Shown: one piece after another, positions 24,854-34,308 of the stretch
How positions within the stretch are numbered: position 1 is the first letter of the stretch
Layout: each line of letters starts with the position of its first letter
Origin: Paracoccaceae bacterium
GTDB lineage: Bacteria; Pseudomonadota; Alphaproteobacteria; Rhodobacterales; Rhodobacteraceae
Direction of reading: 5' to 3'
Assembly (NCBI GenBank): GCA_029243395.1
Contig: JAQWSE010000001.1
Coordinates: 1 to 64,000 of the forward strand
DNA: 64,000 nt
The notes under the pieces: generated by a model
The model's database searches: none
The model's input: only the letters and a program-made list of their open reading frames with translations
What the model was told of the DNA's origin: nothing
Translations under genes and position numbers: made by a program

Positions 24854-26710
24854 ATGATGAAGAACACAAAAACTGTATTGATTGATAAAAACCCAGGCAG
24901 AAATTCTCAAACCTATGGCATAGCAAGAGAATTAGGCGCCGATCTGGATTTAATCCATGAACCTTCCGTAGGAGTTGTTGGCAACAAAGGGGACTCACAG
25001 TGTTACCTTGGAGTCGGAGAAAAGGTAAAAATAATTCACGATGCATTAAGTGCGCGGGTTGGCAAAGCTTCTGACCAGTTGACTATGCGGCTTATACAGC
25101 CTGAATTTACCTTAGCTACATCAGATGGCATCCGGAATGGCACAAAGGAGATGCGTTATTCACTAATTGGTAGAGAAGTAACCAATGATAGTATCTGTGA
25201 ACATTTAAGCGCGTCCGGGCTTGAAGGCTTAATAGCCGTTGTTGCCTGCGATAAACCACCAGTAGGAACTTTAGCCGCAATTTTGGAACATAACAGACCA
25301 GCAATAATTATGTCAGATGGCTCGATTAGACCAGGAGTAGATAGTGCTACAGGAGAACCAATTGATATAATTAGTAGTTATCAAATAGCGGGAAGTAATG
25401 ATGAAGACCTAAAGCAGAGAATTGCAAAGGAGGCTTGTCCTGGGATTGGAAGTTGTGGCGGTATGTTCACCTACAATACCATGCAGACGTTTATCGGCGT
25501 TGTGGGCATGCAACCATTACATATGGTGTCTCCAGCTTCCCAAGACATTAAGCGTACTAAGAACTTCCCAAACGAATTAATTGATTATTTAACAATACTA
25601 ATAAAAAATGATATAACGCCCAGAGACATTGTCACCAGGGAATCCATACGAAATGCATTGATCGTTGCCATGGCAGTTGGTGGATCAACTAACGTCATGC
25701 TTCATGCCCCGGAACTAGCACGAGCTGCAGGCTATTCAGATTTTTCCTCAAACATCATGAGTGCTGATGAATTCAATCATCTGTCTGAGAAAGTTGTGCC
25801 TGTAGTTGTAAATGCAAGACCTTTTGGCAGATTTTCAATGGTTGATATTGATAATAAAGGTGGAATCCAAGTAATAGTTAGAGATCTCCTTGAAGCAGGC
25901 CTGCTTAACGGTGATACATTAACCTGCACAGGTGAAAAGCTTGTTGACCAAATTAAGAGGCTCGCACCACCTGATCCTGATGGCGATGTAATTTATAGCG
26001 TTAAAGTCCCTTACAAAGAAACTGGCGGATTAAGACTCTTAGGAGGAAATTTGTCACCTGAATATAGTGCTATTCTAAAATTAGCAGGTGTGGAAGGAGG
26101 ATTAGAAAATAATATTTTTGTCGGGAATGCTAAAGTATTCGACGGGGAACAAAGCCTTTTGAAAAATTTGGACAATTCTCCTGGTTCATTTAAGAATTTT
26201 GATATGATTGTAGTTAGGTATGAAGGGCCAGTTGGAGGACCAGGCATGCCAGAAATGTTAGATTCTACTTCTAGAATAACGGCACTATGCCGGGAAAAGA
26301 ACATAGTTGTCGGTTTAATGACTGATGGTAGGTTTTCAGGGGGCTCTGTTGGGTTAGTGATAGGGCATGTTGGTCCAGAGGCAGCGATTGGCGGTCCCAT
26401 AGGCTTGATAAAAGATGGAGACAAAATTCGAGTGGATTTAAACACCAATGAATTAGTCTGTGAGCAACTAGAGGATCGAGATACATATGAAAAACGTAAA
26501 TCTGACTGGATTGCCCTTAGTGAGGCACATAGTGGAACCCATCCTTCTGTAGGTAGTGCTAATACCAGACTGCTGAATAAAATGCGCTGTTCCGCTGTAC
26601 CAGCTATCTTCGGAGCAGGAATGCATCCAAACAAATCTATCTGGATAAGTGAACAAAGATCTCCCGAGGCATCTAATTTTCAACCCAAAAATAAATATAA
26701 AAAAAATTAA
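24854..26710 (+). CDS. IlvD/Edd-family dehydratase (dihydroxy-acid or sugar-acid)
   Basis: The 618-residue product has the three cluster cysteines of the IlvD/Edd family: Cys50 (GDSQC), Cys132 (ACDKPPVG) and Cys201 (SCGGMFTYNTM). It also has the C-terminal block TDGRFSGGSVGLVIGHVGPEA with the catalytic-loop serine. Family members dehydrate dihydroxy acids (valine/isoleucine synthesis), phosphogluconate, or pentonates. The length and the CDKPPVG, rather than CDK-PG-MA, variant leave open whether this is IlvD or a sugar-acid dehydratase. GAGGTGA precedes the ATG. No ilv gene is linked. Confidence 0.82.
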   Translation: MMKNTKTVLIDKNPGRNSQTYGIARELGADLDLIHEPSVGVVGNKGDSQCYLGVGEKVKIIHDALSARVGKASDQLTMRLIQPEFTLATSDGIRNGTKEMRYSLIGREVTNDSICEHLSASGLEGLIAVVACDKPPVGTLAAILEHNRPAIIMSDGSIRPGVDSATGEPIDIISSYQIAGSNDEDLKQRIAKEACPGIGSCGGMFTYNTMQTFIGVVGMQPLHMVSPASQDIKRTKNFPNELIDYLTILIKNDITPRDIVTRESIRNALIVAMAVGGSTNVMLHAPELARAAGYSDFSSNIMSADEFNHLSEKVVPVVVNARPFGRFSMVDIDNKGGIQVIVRDLLEAGLLNGDTLTCTGEKLVDQIKRLAPPDPDGDVIYSVKVPYKETGGLRLLGGNLSPEYSAILKLAGVEGGLENNIFVGNAKVFDGEQSLLKNLDNSPGSFKNFDMIVVRYEGPVGGPGMPEMLDSTSRITALCREKNIVVGLMTDGRFSGGSVGLVIGHVGPEAAIGGPIGLIKDGDKIRVDLNTNELVCEQLEDRDTYEKRKSDWIALSEAHSGTHPSVGSANTRLLNKMRCSAVPAIFGAGMHPNKSIWISEQRSPEASNFQPKNKYKKN

Positions 26711-26793
26711 ATCCGATATTTATAGTGCATAGAGATATAATTTAAGAGAAACTCTACCAAGAATCTCGCAGGCCTGTGAAAAAAATGTAGGTA

Positions 26794-27654
26794 ATGGTTA
26801 ATTTCATTTTACATACACTGCTAACAATTTTGATACACTTTTTCTTATTGATTTCTCTTTGCCTAGGAGCCATCTCTCCCCATGCTTTAGCAGAGAATAA
26901 ACCTAATAGAATCATTTCTCTATCTCCATCTTTGACCGAAATATTGTTTGCTATTGGCGCCGCACCACAGGTAATTGCCGTAGATAGCCAATCAAATTTT
27001 CCCAAAGATGTACCTGGAACTAATTTGTCAGCCTATGAACCAAATCTAGAAGCAATAGCGTCCTTCAAACCAGATTTAGTAGTATTGTCCTATGATATAG
27101 CTGATTCCGTCAAAGGGTTAAATTTGGTAGGAATTGATACCCTTCTACTTCCAACACCGAAGAATTTCAGTGAAATACTTAAACAGATAATGGTTTTAGG
27201 GAAATCAACTGGAAATACAAAAAAAGCTAAAAAGTTAATCATTGATATGGAAAAAAAAATGACACGATTGACTATGCTTCGGGAAAAAAGACGGACCATA
27301 AAGATCTATCATGAAGTAGACGAGAATTATTATAGTGCTTCTTCATTTAGCTTTATCGGAAGCATTTACCGAATGCTAAACCTTACAAATATTGCTGATG
27401 AAGCTGATAAAAAAGGTTATGGATACCCTAAATTATCACCGGAATATATAATTTCGTCAAATCCAGATTTAATCATATTACCCGGGAAAACTTCAGATCA
27501 TATAGTAAAAATGATAGAACGACCTGGTTGGAAACACATAAGTGCTGTCAAGAATAACAAATTTCTACGTGTTGAATCAGATATTGCCTCTAGATGGGGT
27601 CCAAGACTACCCGAGTTTGCGAATTCTATTGTGGATTTTCTTGAACCGAACTAA
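26794..27654 (+). CDS. Periplasmic binding protein of a BtuFCD-like ABC transporter
   Basis: The 286-residue protein has a hydrophobic signal peptide cleaved near HALA-EN, followed by RIISLSPSLTEILFAIGA and VIAVDSQSNFP, typical of the TroA-like clan and closest in style to BtuF. ISAVKNNKFLRVESDI near the end is also typical. It binds a corrinoid, haem or ferric siderophore. BtuF-like similarity favours cobalamin, but no cobalamin riboswitch is visible in the 83 bp upstream. It leads a three-gene operon. Confidence 0.82.
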   Translation: MVNFILHTLLTILIHFFLLISLCLGAISPHALAENKPNRIISLSPSLTEILFAIGAAPQVIAVDSQSNFPKDVPGTNLSAYEPNLEAIASFKPDLVVLSYDIADSVKGLNLVGIDTLLLPTPKNFSEILKQIMVLGKSTGNTKKAKKLIIDMEKKMTRLTMLREKRRTIKIYHEVDENYYSASSFSFIGSIYRMLNLTNIADEADKKGYGYPKLSPEYIISSNPDLIILPGKTSDHIVKMIERPGWKHISAVKNNKFLRVESDIASRWGPRLPEFANSIVDFLEPN

Positions 27655-27693
27655 TTCATACTTTATTAATTTTCTTTTTGGGGCTATCAAAAA

Positions 27694-28725
27694 ATGGATA
27701 AGGTTTTCACCCTACCAAAAACTGCTCTTCTGATCTGCATATTCTTAATGATATTGTCTGGAATATCTAGTATCTGCTTGGGTGCTGCTCCGATCCCACC
27801 TATTGAAAGCCTCAAATACTTGTTCGACTTGTTTTTGGGACAGAATCAAAACCCAAGAATAAACGAAATTGATAGGATCATTATCTTAGAATGGCGATTG
27901 CCAAGATTTGTTTTAGGATTTCTGGTTGGAGCTTCACTGGCTATCGCTGGGGCTGGTTTTCAAGGCGTTTTTAAGAATCCCCTTGCTGATCCATTCTTGC
28001 TTGGCTCAGCTGCTGGAGCGGGCTTAGGCGCTACCTTAGTTATAGTAACTAGCGTTAATTTATCCTTTGGGTTCGTAGACTCAATCCAGGTGGGAGCATT
28101 CATAGGAGCAATGGGAGCCGTGCTGTGTGCCGCAACCATCTCGGCAAGTGCTGGGCGCACTCCAGCCAGTTTACTTTTAGCAGGTGTAGCAACGGCAGCC
28201 TTTCTGACAGCATGCCAAACCTATATCATGCAAAGAAATTTTCTTTCAATACAGGAGATTTTTGGTTGGCTTATTGGTAGATTATTAACTTCTGGTTGGA
28301 CCGAAGTTTTAACTTTGATACCTTATTTCCTCATTTGTTTCACTTTGATTTATGTGTTCAGCAAAGAACTTGATTTGCTTAGATTATCCGAAGATGAATC
28401 CAAAAGTCTTGGCGGGAACCCTACGCTAACGTATATAGTAGTTATTACATGTTCTACACTTGTCACAGCAGTAGCTGTTTCCCTTAGTGGTTTGATAGCC
28501 TTTGTAGGTTTGGTCATTCCACACATTATTAGACTGACAGTGAGCTCAAGCTATAGAGTCATTATTCCTCTATCAGCTTTAGGAGGTGGTACCTTTCTAT
28601 CTCTAGCAGATACCTTTTCCAGGACAATAATTGCCCCAGGCGAATTACCTATTGGTGTAATAACAGCTTTTTTGGGTGCACCATTTTTTGCATTCTTATT
28701 GCGGTTATCACGAGGAGCTATTTAA
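27694..28725 (+). CDS. FecCD/BtuC-family ABC transporter permease
   Basis: The 343-residue integral membrane protein has about ten hydrophobic segments and the family motifs WRLPRFVLGFLVGASLAIAGAGFQ and NPLADPFLLGSAAGAG. The C-terminal block GLIAFVGLVIPHIIRL is the ATPase-coupling region. It is the channel for the binding protein upstream (39 bp away) and is followed one base after its stop by the ATPase gene. Substrate follows the operon: corrinoid-type or haem/siderophore. Confidence 0.9.
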   Translation: MDKVFTLPKTALLICIFLMILSGISSICLGAAPIPPIESLKYLFDLFLGQNQNPRINEIDRIIILEWRLPRFVLGFLVGASLAIAGAGFQGVFKNPLADPFLLGSAAGAGLGATLVIVTSVNLSFGFVDSIQVGAFIGAMGAVLCAATISASAGRTPASLLLAGVATAAFLTACQTYIMQRNFLSIQEIFGWLIGRLLTSGWTEVLTLIPYFLICFTLIYVFSKELDLLRLSEDESKSLGGNPTLTYIVVITCSTLVTAVAVSLSGLIAFVGLVIPHIIRLTVSSSYRVIIPLSALGGGTFLSLADTFSRTIIAPGELPIGVITAFLGAPFFAFLLRLSRGAI

Positions 28726-28726
28726 G

Positions 28727-29551
28727 ATGGAATGCCAAGCAAAAGACTTAAAGGTCGTAACTAATGGTAAGACCCTACTCCAAAATATTTCATTCAAAAT
28801 CCCTAACGGAGCCTTCGTAGCTATCATAGGACCAAATGGTGCTGGCAAAACTACTCTCTTGAAGTCCCTAGCTGGGCTACTAACCTTCACAGGCAATTTT
28901 CTTATTAATGGCAAACCAAGCCTAGGCCTTCTTAAAGATAAAAAAAGGGTGCCATTTTCATATACACCACAGAATTTTAGCATCCCTGTTGGTATGTCAT
29001 TGGGGGAATACGTCATGCTAGGAAGAGCCTCTCGCTCAAATTGGTTTTTTGGAGAAAGCCAACGTGATTACGATGCAGTAAATGTAGCTTTAGAAAGATT
29101 AAAACTGTTGCCGAAAGCAAAAGAACTTGTAACAAACCTGTCAGGTGGAGAAATGCAACGAGCAACGTTGGCAAGGGCATTAGCTCAAGAAGCAGATTTT
29201 TTACTCCTCGATGAACCGACTGCGTCCTTAGATTTTGCAAGAACCATTGATTTCTTACAACTTATAGATCTACTACGAAAACAATTAGGTCTTACAGTAT
29301 TGCTCTCAACGCATGACATAAACAGCATAATTAGATTTGCAGATTATGCCTTGGTATTAAAAAAAGGAAAAAACATTCACTCTGGAAATTTAAACAGCAT
29401 TCTACAAAAGAATTTTCTATCAGATCTTTATGAGACAAAATTGGATTCTATTAAGGACAAAACGGGATATCCCATATTCTACGCAAAAAACCATCACAAC
29501 CAAACGAGCCCAAATTCCAAGGAAATGACACTCTTAGGAAGTACTGATTAA
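28727..29551 (+). CDS. FecE/BtuD-family ABC transporter ATP-binding protein
   Basis: I start at ATG 28727, one base after the permease stop and preceded by CGAGGAGC. An upstream in-frame start at 28676 would sit inside the permease gene. The resulting protein has 274 residues, with Walker A GPNGAGKTT, signature LSGGEMQRATLARAL, Walker B FLLLDEPTASLD and switch ISTHD-type LSTHDINS. It powers the transporter encoded by the two upstream genes. Its end overlaps the convergent aldehyde dehydrogenase gene by 4 bp. Confidence 0.9.
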   Translation: MECQAKDLKVVTNGKTLLQNISFKIPNGAFVAIIGPNGAGKTTLLKSLAGLLTFTGNFLINGKPSLGLLKDKKRVPFSYTPQNFSIPVGMSLGEYVMLGRASRSNWFFGESQRDYDAVNVALERLKLLPKAKELVTNLSGGEMQRATLARALAQEADFLLLDEPTASLDFARTIDFLQLIDLLRKQLGLTVLLSTHDINSIIRFADYALVLKKGKNIHSGNLNSILQKNFLSDLYETKLDSIKDKTGYPIFYAKNHHNQTSPNSKEMTLLGSTD

Positions 29552-31029
29552 GAAAATGGTTCTTCTTGATGGGGATCAGTCGCTAGCCAAACTGATTTAG
29601 ATTGCATAAAACAACGCATGCCTTCCCATCCATTTTCACGACCATAACCAGATTGCTTATATCCCCCAACAGGGCTTTGGGCTGCAGCATTGAAGTAGTT
29701 ATTTATATAAACAGTGCCTGCCTCAATCTGATCAGCTATTCTCATTGCTTTTGTTACATTGCCTGACCAAATTCCTGCAGCCAGCCCGTATATAGTGTCA
29801 TTTGCCACATGTATTACCTGATCTTCATTATCCCAGGATTCAGTGGAAGCAACTGGTCCAAAAACTTCATTCTGAGCTAAGTCCGAGTCATTGGGGACAT
29901 TTGCGAATATTGTTGGGCCAATGTAATAACCTGCTTTTCGGCAAGCAGATCGTCCATCTAAAACTAGTTCAAATCCCATTTTTTCCGCAACTGAAATCTT
30001 TTTCAAAACGCTCTCATAGTGAGAACGGTTAGCCATTGGACCTATTTGAGTTTGAGGATCATGAGGATTCCCCACTCGAGCTTTTTTGACACGATTTACC
30101 AGGCGTTCCGTAAATTCATCAATGATTGACTTGTGGATCAGTAATCTTGAACCCGAAATACAACTCTGCCCACCTGCAGGGAAGATACCTGATGCTATTC
30201 CATTGACTGCTAAATCCAGATCACTGTCTGGAAACACAATTTGAGGTGATTTACCACCAAGTTCCATAACAATTGGTTTGACTTTTCTTGCAGCAATGCT
30301 AGCAACGGTACGGCCTCCGATAGTACCACCTGTGAACGATACCATACGGACATCTTTGTGATCAATCAAAGGCTCTCCCGTAGTCTGACCAAAGCCTGTA
30401 ACAACATTTAAGACGCCGGGCGGCAAATCTGCTTCCAGCAGAACATCCATTAGTTCTAATGTTGAACAACTGGCATGCTCTGATGGTTTTAATACAACAG
30501 TATTACCTGCAGCGATACAGGGTGCTAACTTCCAAATAAGTGTCCCAATTGGCGAATTCCAGGGGAGAATTTGGGCTACGACGCCAAAGGGTTCCCACTT
30601 AAGGTAATTATGAAGGTTTGGCATTTCTGCAGGTATTATCCGGCCCTCAAATTTGTCACACATCCCAGCATAATAAGACCAACTATCAACACTCCAAGCA
30701 TCCTTTTCTAAACTCGGCGTTATTTGTTTAGGCAATTTACCATTGTCAAGAGTTTCTACGTTGCCAAGTCGTTCAGCATTTCTTGAAATTACATCGCCTA
30801 TATTTCGTAAATAACGTCCCCTCTGGGCTGGCATCATTTTTCCCCACGGTCCTTCATAAAAAGCATGCTTGGCCGCAGCAACAGCTCGATTAATATCCTC
30901 AGAAAGACAGTCTGGCACCCGAGCCCATGTCACACCAGTAGCTGGGTTTTCAGTATCAAAAAACTTTCCAGAACTAGGCTCATGCCAACTATTATTTACA
31001 AAATATTTATAAGTCTTTATGTCAGCCAA
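29548..31029 (-). CDS. NAD(P)-dependent aldehyde dehydrogenase
   Basis: The 493-residue protein has the ALDH hallmarks: PWNSPIGTLIWKLAPCIAAGN, VSFTGGTIGGR (cofactor-binding), the general-base glutamate in MELGGKSPQIV, and the catalytic cysteine in GGQSCISGSRL. The C-terminal FGPVASTESW, then PVGGYKQSGYGRENGWEG, is also typical. It is the last gene of a four-gene operon and overlaps the ThDP enzyme gene by 13 bp. It would oxidise an aldehyde made by the ThDP decarboxylase or the GMC dehydrogenase. The substrate cannot be read from the sequence. Confidence 0.9.
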   Translation of the reverse strand: MADIKTYKYFVNNSWHEPSSGKFFDTENPATGVTWARVPDCLSEDINRAVAAAKHAFYEGPWGKMMPAQRGRYLRNIGDVISRNAERLGNVETLDNGKLPKQITPSLEKDAWSVDSWSYYAGMCDKFEGRIIPAEMPNLHNYLKWEPFGVVAQILPWNSPIGTLIWKLAPCIAAGNTVVLKPSEHASCSTLELMDVLLEADLPPGVLNVVTGFGQTTGEPLIDHKDVRMVSFTGGTIGGRTVASIAARKVKPIVMELGGKSPQIVFPDSDLDLAVNGIASGIFPAGGQSCISGSRLLIHKSIIDEFTERLVNRVKKARVGNPHDPQTQIGPMANRSHYESVLKKISVAEKMGFELVLDGRSACRKAGYYIGPTIFANVPNDSDLAQNEVFGPVASTESWDNEDQVIHVANDTIYGLAAGIWSGNVTKAMRIADQIEAGTVYINNYFNAAAQSPVGGYKQSGYGRENGWEGMRCFMQSKSVWLATDPHQEEPFS

Positions 31030-32630
31030 GGGTCATTCTCCTTTATTAAAATTAGAGTTGGGCAATCTACCTTTAAACCTTCAGAAATTGCTCGAACAAA
31101 GGCCTTATCACTGTCTGCATATATAGCCTTACAATGACAAGCTTTAGCTAAAGTTTCAAAATCTGGATTGATTCCTTCTACACCAACTCGCTTGATATTA
31201 CTATTATCCATATCATCTTGTATTTGCTTCAGTCCCCCATTTTCCCAAATAATAATTGGTAATGGCAGCCGAAGCTCCGCCGCAGTAATAATCTCAGGCA
31301 TGGTGAACATAAAACCACCATCGCCCACCAATACGACCACGGGTTTATCAGGTTTGGCTAGTTTCGCACCAATGCCATTGGGAACGGCATTTCCTAATGC
31401 GCAAAATCCTGCAGGATAAAACCATTGTCTTGGGCCTGCAACATTAAAACCAAAAGCACCTGTGTACACCAATTGGCACGCATCTCCAGAAAAAATTGTG
31501 TTCGCTGGAACATGTTCTTGTAGAATGTCTAATACCTTTTGATGCTTTCTTTCTGTACTGGTTAGGTTCTTCTTTATTGAAGCACGTATTTTAACCACCT
31601 CTGCACAAGCTGAATTAAAACGAGTGGTTCCATCATGTTTTTTAAGTTCTTCAACCAACCCTTTTATAGCGAGTGAGGCATCCCCGATTATGCCCATCTT
31701 TGCAGGATAGAAATCGTTAATTTTACTTGGATCTATGTCAATACGGATAATGTCTCCCTTGAAAAGTAAACGTTCTACAAAACTATCCGTTTCTGCCAAT
31801 TCAGTACCAACAGCAAGTATCATATCAGCATCTCTGATATAACCCTGAACTTCACTTCTTACTGTTGAGCCCGATAAATGAAGTGGGTGAGAATCAGGAA
31901 TTATACCCTTACCTGCCGTTGAAGAAATTACAACCGCACCAAGTATTTCAGCCAATGGGAGGAGATCCTTTCCTGCATTCACAGCACCACCGCCAATCAT
32001 GATAATTGGTTTGTTAGAAAGTTTTAGTAAATTTGCAGCATTAATGATTTGCTCTTTTCCAGCCCTCAGTGGTTTTGCAAAAGAAAGTGGTTTCCAGTCC
32101 TCTCGAACAACCTCTGCCTGCACATCTAAAGGAATAGAAATATGGACTGGCCTTGGTCTCTGACTGGTAAATATCGAGAAGGCCCGGGCGAACAGTTCTG
32201 GAATGTCGGCAGGATGTCGGGCAGTTGCCGAAAATGCTGTCAATGGTTCCGTAACTTTCTTTTGTTCAGTAATTTCATGTAACACTCCCCAGCCTTTGCC
32301 TATCGTCTTACTATCTGGTTCCGCTGAAATTAATAATAAAGGCAAACTATCTGCATATGCTTGACCTAATGCAGTACACGCATTTGTTACCCCAGGACCT
32401 GAAATAACTAAAGCCACCCCTACCTCTCCAGTGGCACGAGCCCAACCTTCTGCCATGAATCCAGCACCTTGTTCATTTCGAGCTTGAACATGGCGCATGC
32501 TTCCAGTTTTTTTCACATCTGTTAAACCACGGCACATATCGAGAGTGTGAACACCAGGTATCCCGAAAACTATTCTAACTCCGTAATTTGATAAAAGTTT
32601 TATCGTTGCTTCACCACAAGTCATATTCAT
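31017..32630 (-). CDS. ThDP-dependent 2-oxo-acid decarboxylase/acetolactate-synthase-family enzyme
   Basis: The 537-residue protein has the ThDP Glu53 (RNEQGAGFMAEG) and the ThDP/Mg motif GDGGFMFTMPEI with a later Asn in WENGG. The N-terminus FGIPGVHTLDMCRGL resembles 5-guanidino-2-oxopentanoate decarboxylase (AruI) more than acetolactate synthase. In that family an aldehyde is produced, which would suit the adjacent aldehyde dehydrogenase. No arginine aminotransferase is linked, and the partners (GMC, LeuB-like) do not fit the known arginine route. So I give the family only. It follows the GMC gene by 1 base. Confidence 0.78.
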   Translation of the reverse strand: MNMTCGEATIKLLSNYGVRIVFGIPGVHTLDMCRGLTDVKKTGSMRHVQARNEQGAGFMAEGWARATGEVGVALVISGPGVTNACTALGQAYADSLPLLLISAEPDSKTIGKGWGVLHEITEQKKVTEPLTAFSATARHPADIPELFARAFSIFTSQRPRPVHISIPLDVQAEVVREDWKPLSFAKPLRAGKEQIINAANLLKLSNKPIIMIGGGAVNAGKDLLPLAEILGAVVISSTAGKGIIPDSHPLHLSGSTVRSEVQGYIRDADMILAVGTELAETDSFVERLLFKGDIIRIDIDPSKINDFYPAKMGIIGDASLAIKGLVEELKKHDGTTRFNSACAEVVKIRASIKKNLTSTERKHQKVLDILQEHVPANTIFSGDACQLVYTGAFGFNVAGPRQWFYPAGFCALGNAVPNGIGAKLAKPDKPVVVLVGDGGFMFTMPEIITAAELRLPLPIIIWENGGLKQIQDDMDNSNIKRVGVEGINPDFETLAKACHCKAIYADSDKAFVRAISEGLKVDCPTLILIKENDPWLT

Positions 32631-32631
32631 C

Positions 32632-34308
32632 TCATTTTCCTCCCCCTATATCTTCTGGTGTCAAAGGCCTCCTACCAAGGATCATGTCTGCTGCTTTTTC
32701 AGCCATTGCAACGACTGTTGCATAAAGATTTCCGGTAATTTGAGTTGGCATAGCAGCAGCATCACAAACTCTCAAACGCTCTATGCCACGAACCTTTAAT
32801 TCCCCGTCAAGGACGGCCCCCAAATCAGAATCGTTTCCCATGCGTGCAGTAGAACACGGATGATGACCAGTGTAAGCAGTTTCACGAATAGCGTTTATGA
32901 TCTCTTTGTCAGTTCTGGCATCGGCCCAGGCTCCTTGCTCTTTTGTTACGAACCGACTTATGCTGGCCTGAGCCATCACATCCCGCATATCCTTAACTCC
33001 TCTAACAAGTTCTGTTAGATCTCTAGAATCGGCAAGATAGTTGGGATTAATCATAGGATACTGAAGTGGATTAGAGCTCAAAAGCCGTACACTGCCCAAT
33101 GATTTAGGTCTTTCTTGATTAATATCAATTTGTATTCCAGGTCTTGCAACCTTTCTTCCCCGGACAAGCAACTTACGACCCAAACGCTGAAAAAAAGGTA
33201 CTCTCTCATTTTCTCCGTTCTTAAAGTTTTCATCTATGATCATTGGTGTCATAAATACCTGTAATTCTGGCATTGCGGGATCTTCTAAGGCATGGAAAAG
33301 TACTGTTGAAAATAAAGAACCTCCTCCAGGTCCACTACCATTAAACAGCCATCTACCCATTAATACTGCTGCCTTATCCAATCTTTGATGTTGAGCATAG
33401 CTTAGATCCATTCTCGTCGACCCGTACTGGATTGATACATCTAAATGATCAGCAAGATTTTGACCAACACCAGGCAGATTTAGAACGGGGTCTATTCCAT
33501 GAGCGCGCAAATGATCAGCTTCTCCGATACCTGATAACATCAATAGTTGAGGGGTTCCAAAAGCGCCTTGGCAAATAATAACCTCTTTGCCAGCCAGTAT
33601 ATTCTTCCCATTCGTGGTTTCAATTCCTATCGCTTTCTCTTTTCTGAGAAGTATTCGAGTTACATGGGTGTCTGTTAGAACTGTTAAATTATCTGGAATT
33701 TTATTTAGATATGCAATTGCCGCGGACTGCCGCACACCACGATATACTGTGCTGTCACATCTAGACACCCCCGTTCTATAAGCCCCATTGAAATCGTCGA
33801 TACTCTTGTGCCCAGTTGCTACGGCCGCTTTAATAAAGGCTTGATCTAATTTTCCAAAATTTCTTGCTGGTTCCACTCTTAATGGACCGTTATTACCGTG
33901 ATGAGGCGACCGTCTGACTGATCCTTCTCCAATTTTAAAATATGGTAAGAAATCTGAATAACCCCAACCTTGTAGACCCATTTGCCTCCAATGATCATAA
34001 TCACTAGGTATTCCTCTCATGTATATCATTCCATTTACTATGGATGTACCACCGAGCGCCTTACCACGGGCAAAATAGATTTGACGATTGTTTAATTTCT
34101 GTTGAGGAGTAGAGTTATAACCCCAATCAAGTTTCGGATTTCCAAATACAAATCCGTTACCAGCTGGCATTTTGATAAAAATATCACGCCCTTTACCACC
34201 CGCCTCCACCAAGCAAACTGACGCCGAGGAATTTTCTGCCAATCTAGCAGCTAAAACACAGCCAGCTGAACCTCCTCCTGCAATAACATAATCATATTCT
34301 ACGGTCAT
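32632..34308 (-). CDS. GMC-family FAD-dependent alcohol dehydrogenase
   Basis: The 558-residue flavoprotein starts with DYVIAGGGSAGCVLAARL (FAD-binding), has ARGKALGGTSIVNGMIYMRG (GMC signature 1) and ends with HHPCSTARMG and ITGNLYATVVAMAEKAADMI. The C-terminal His and Asn of these blocks are the GMC active-site pair. It resembles the choline/alcohol dehydrogenase subgroup. Its ATG overlaps the stop of the LeuB-like gene by 4 bp. It would oxidise a primary alcohol and pass electrons to the respiratory chain. The alcohol is unknown. Confidence 0.85.
   Translation of the reverse strand: MTVEYDYVIAGGGSAGCVLAARLAENSSASVCLVEAGGKGRDIFIKMPAGNGFVFGNPKLDWGYNSTPQQKLNNRQIYFARGKALGGTSIVNGMIYMRGIPSDYDHWRQMGLQGWGYSDFLPYFKIGEGSVRRSPHHGNNGPLRVEPARNFGKLDQAFIKAAVATGHKSIDDFNGAYRTGVSRCDSTVYRGVRQSAAIAYLNKIPDNLTVLTDTHVTRILLRKEKAIGIETTNGKNILAGKEVIICQGAFGTPQLLMLSGIGEADHLRAHGIDPVLNLPGVGQNLADHLDVSIQYGSTRMDLSYAQHQRLDKAAVLMGRWLFNGSGPGGGSLFSTVLFHALEDPAMPELQVFMTPMIIDENFKNGENERVPFFQRLGRKLLVRGRKVARPGIQIDINQERPKSLGSVRLLSSNPLQYPMINPNYLADSRDLTELVRGVKDMRDVMAQASISRFVTKEQGAWADARTDKEIINAIRETAYTGHHPCSTARMGNDSDLGAVLDGELKVRGIERLRVCDAAAMPTQITGNLYATVVAMAEKAADMILGRRPLTPEDIGGGK

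Noticed and set aside
24854-26710. Treating the IlvD/Edd gene as part of the LeuB/ThDP operon pathway
   Set aside because: It is on the opposite strand and separated by the ABC transporter genes, so a shared role is not supported.
26711-26793. Cobalamin riboswitch upstream of the BtuF-like gene
   Set aside because: The gap is only 83 bp and has no B12-box-like conserved sequence.
28676-28726. Longer start for the BtuD-like ATPase
   Set aside because: It lies inside the permease gene and lacks family-like residues; the ATG at 28727 has a good ribosome-binding site.
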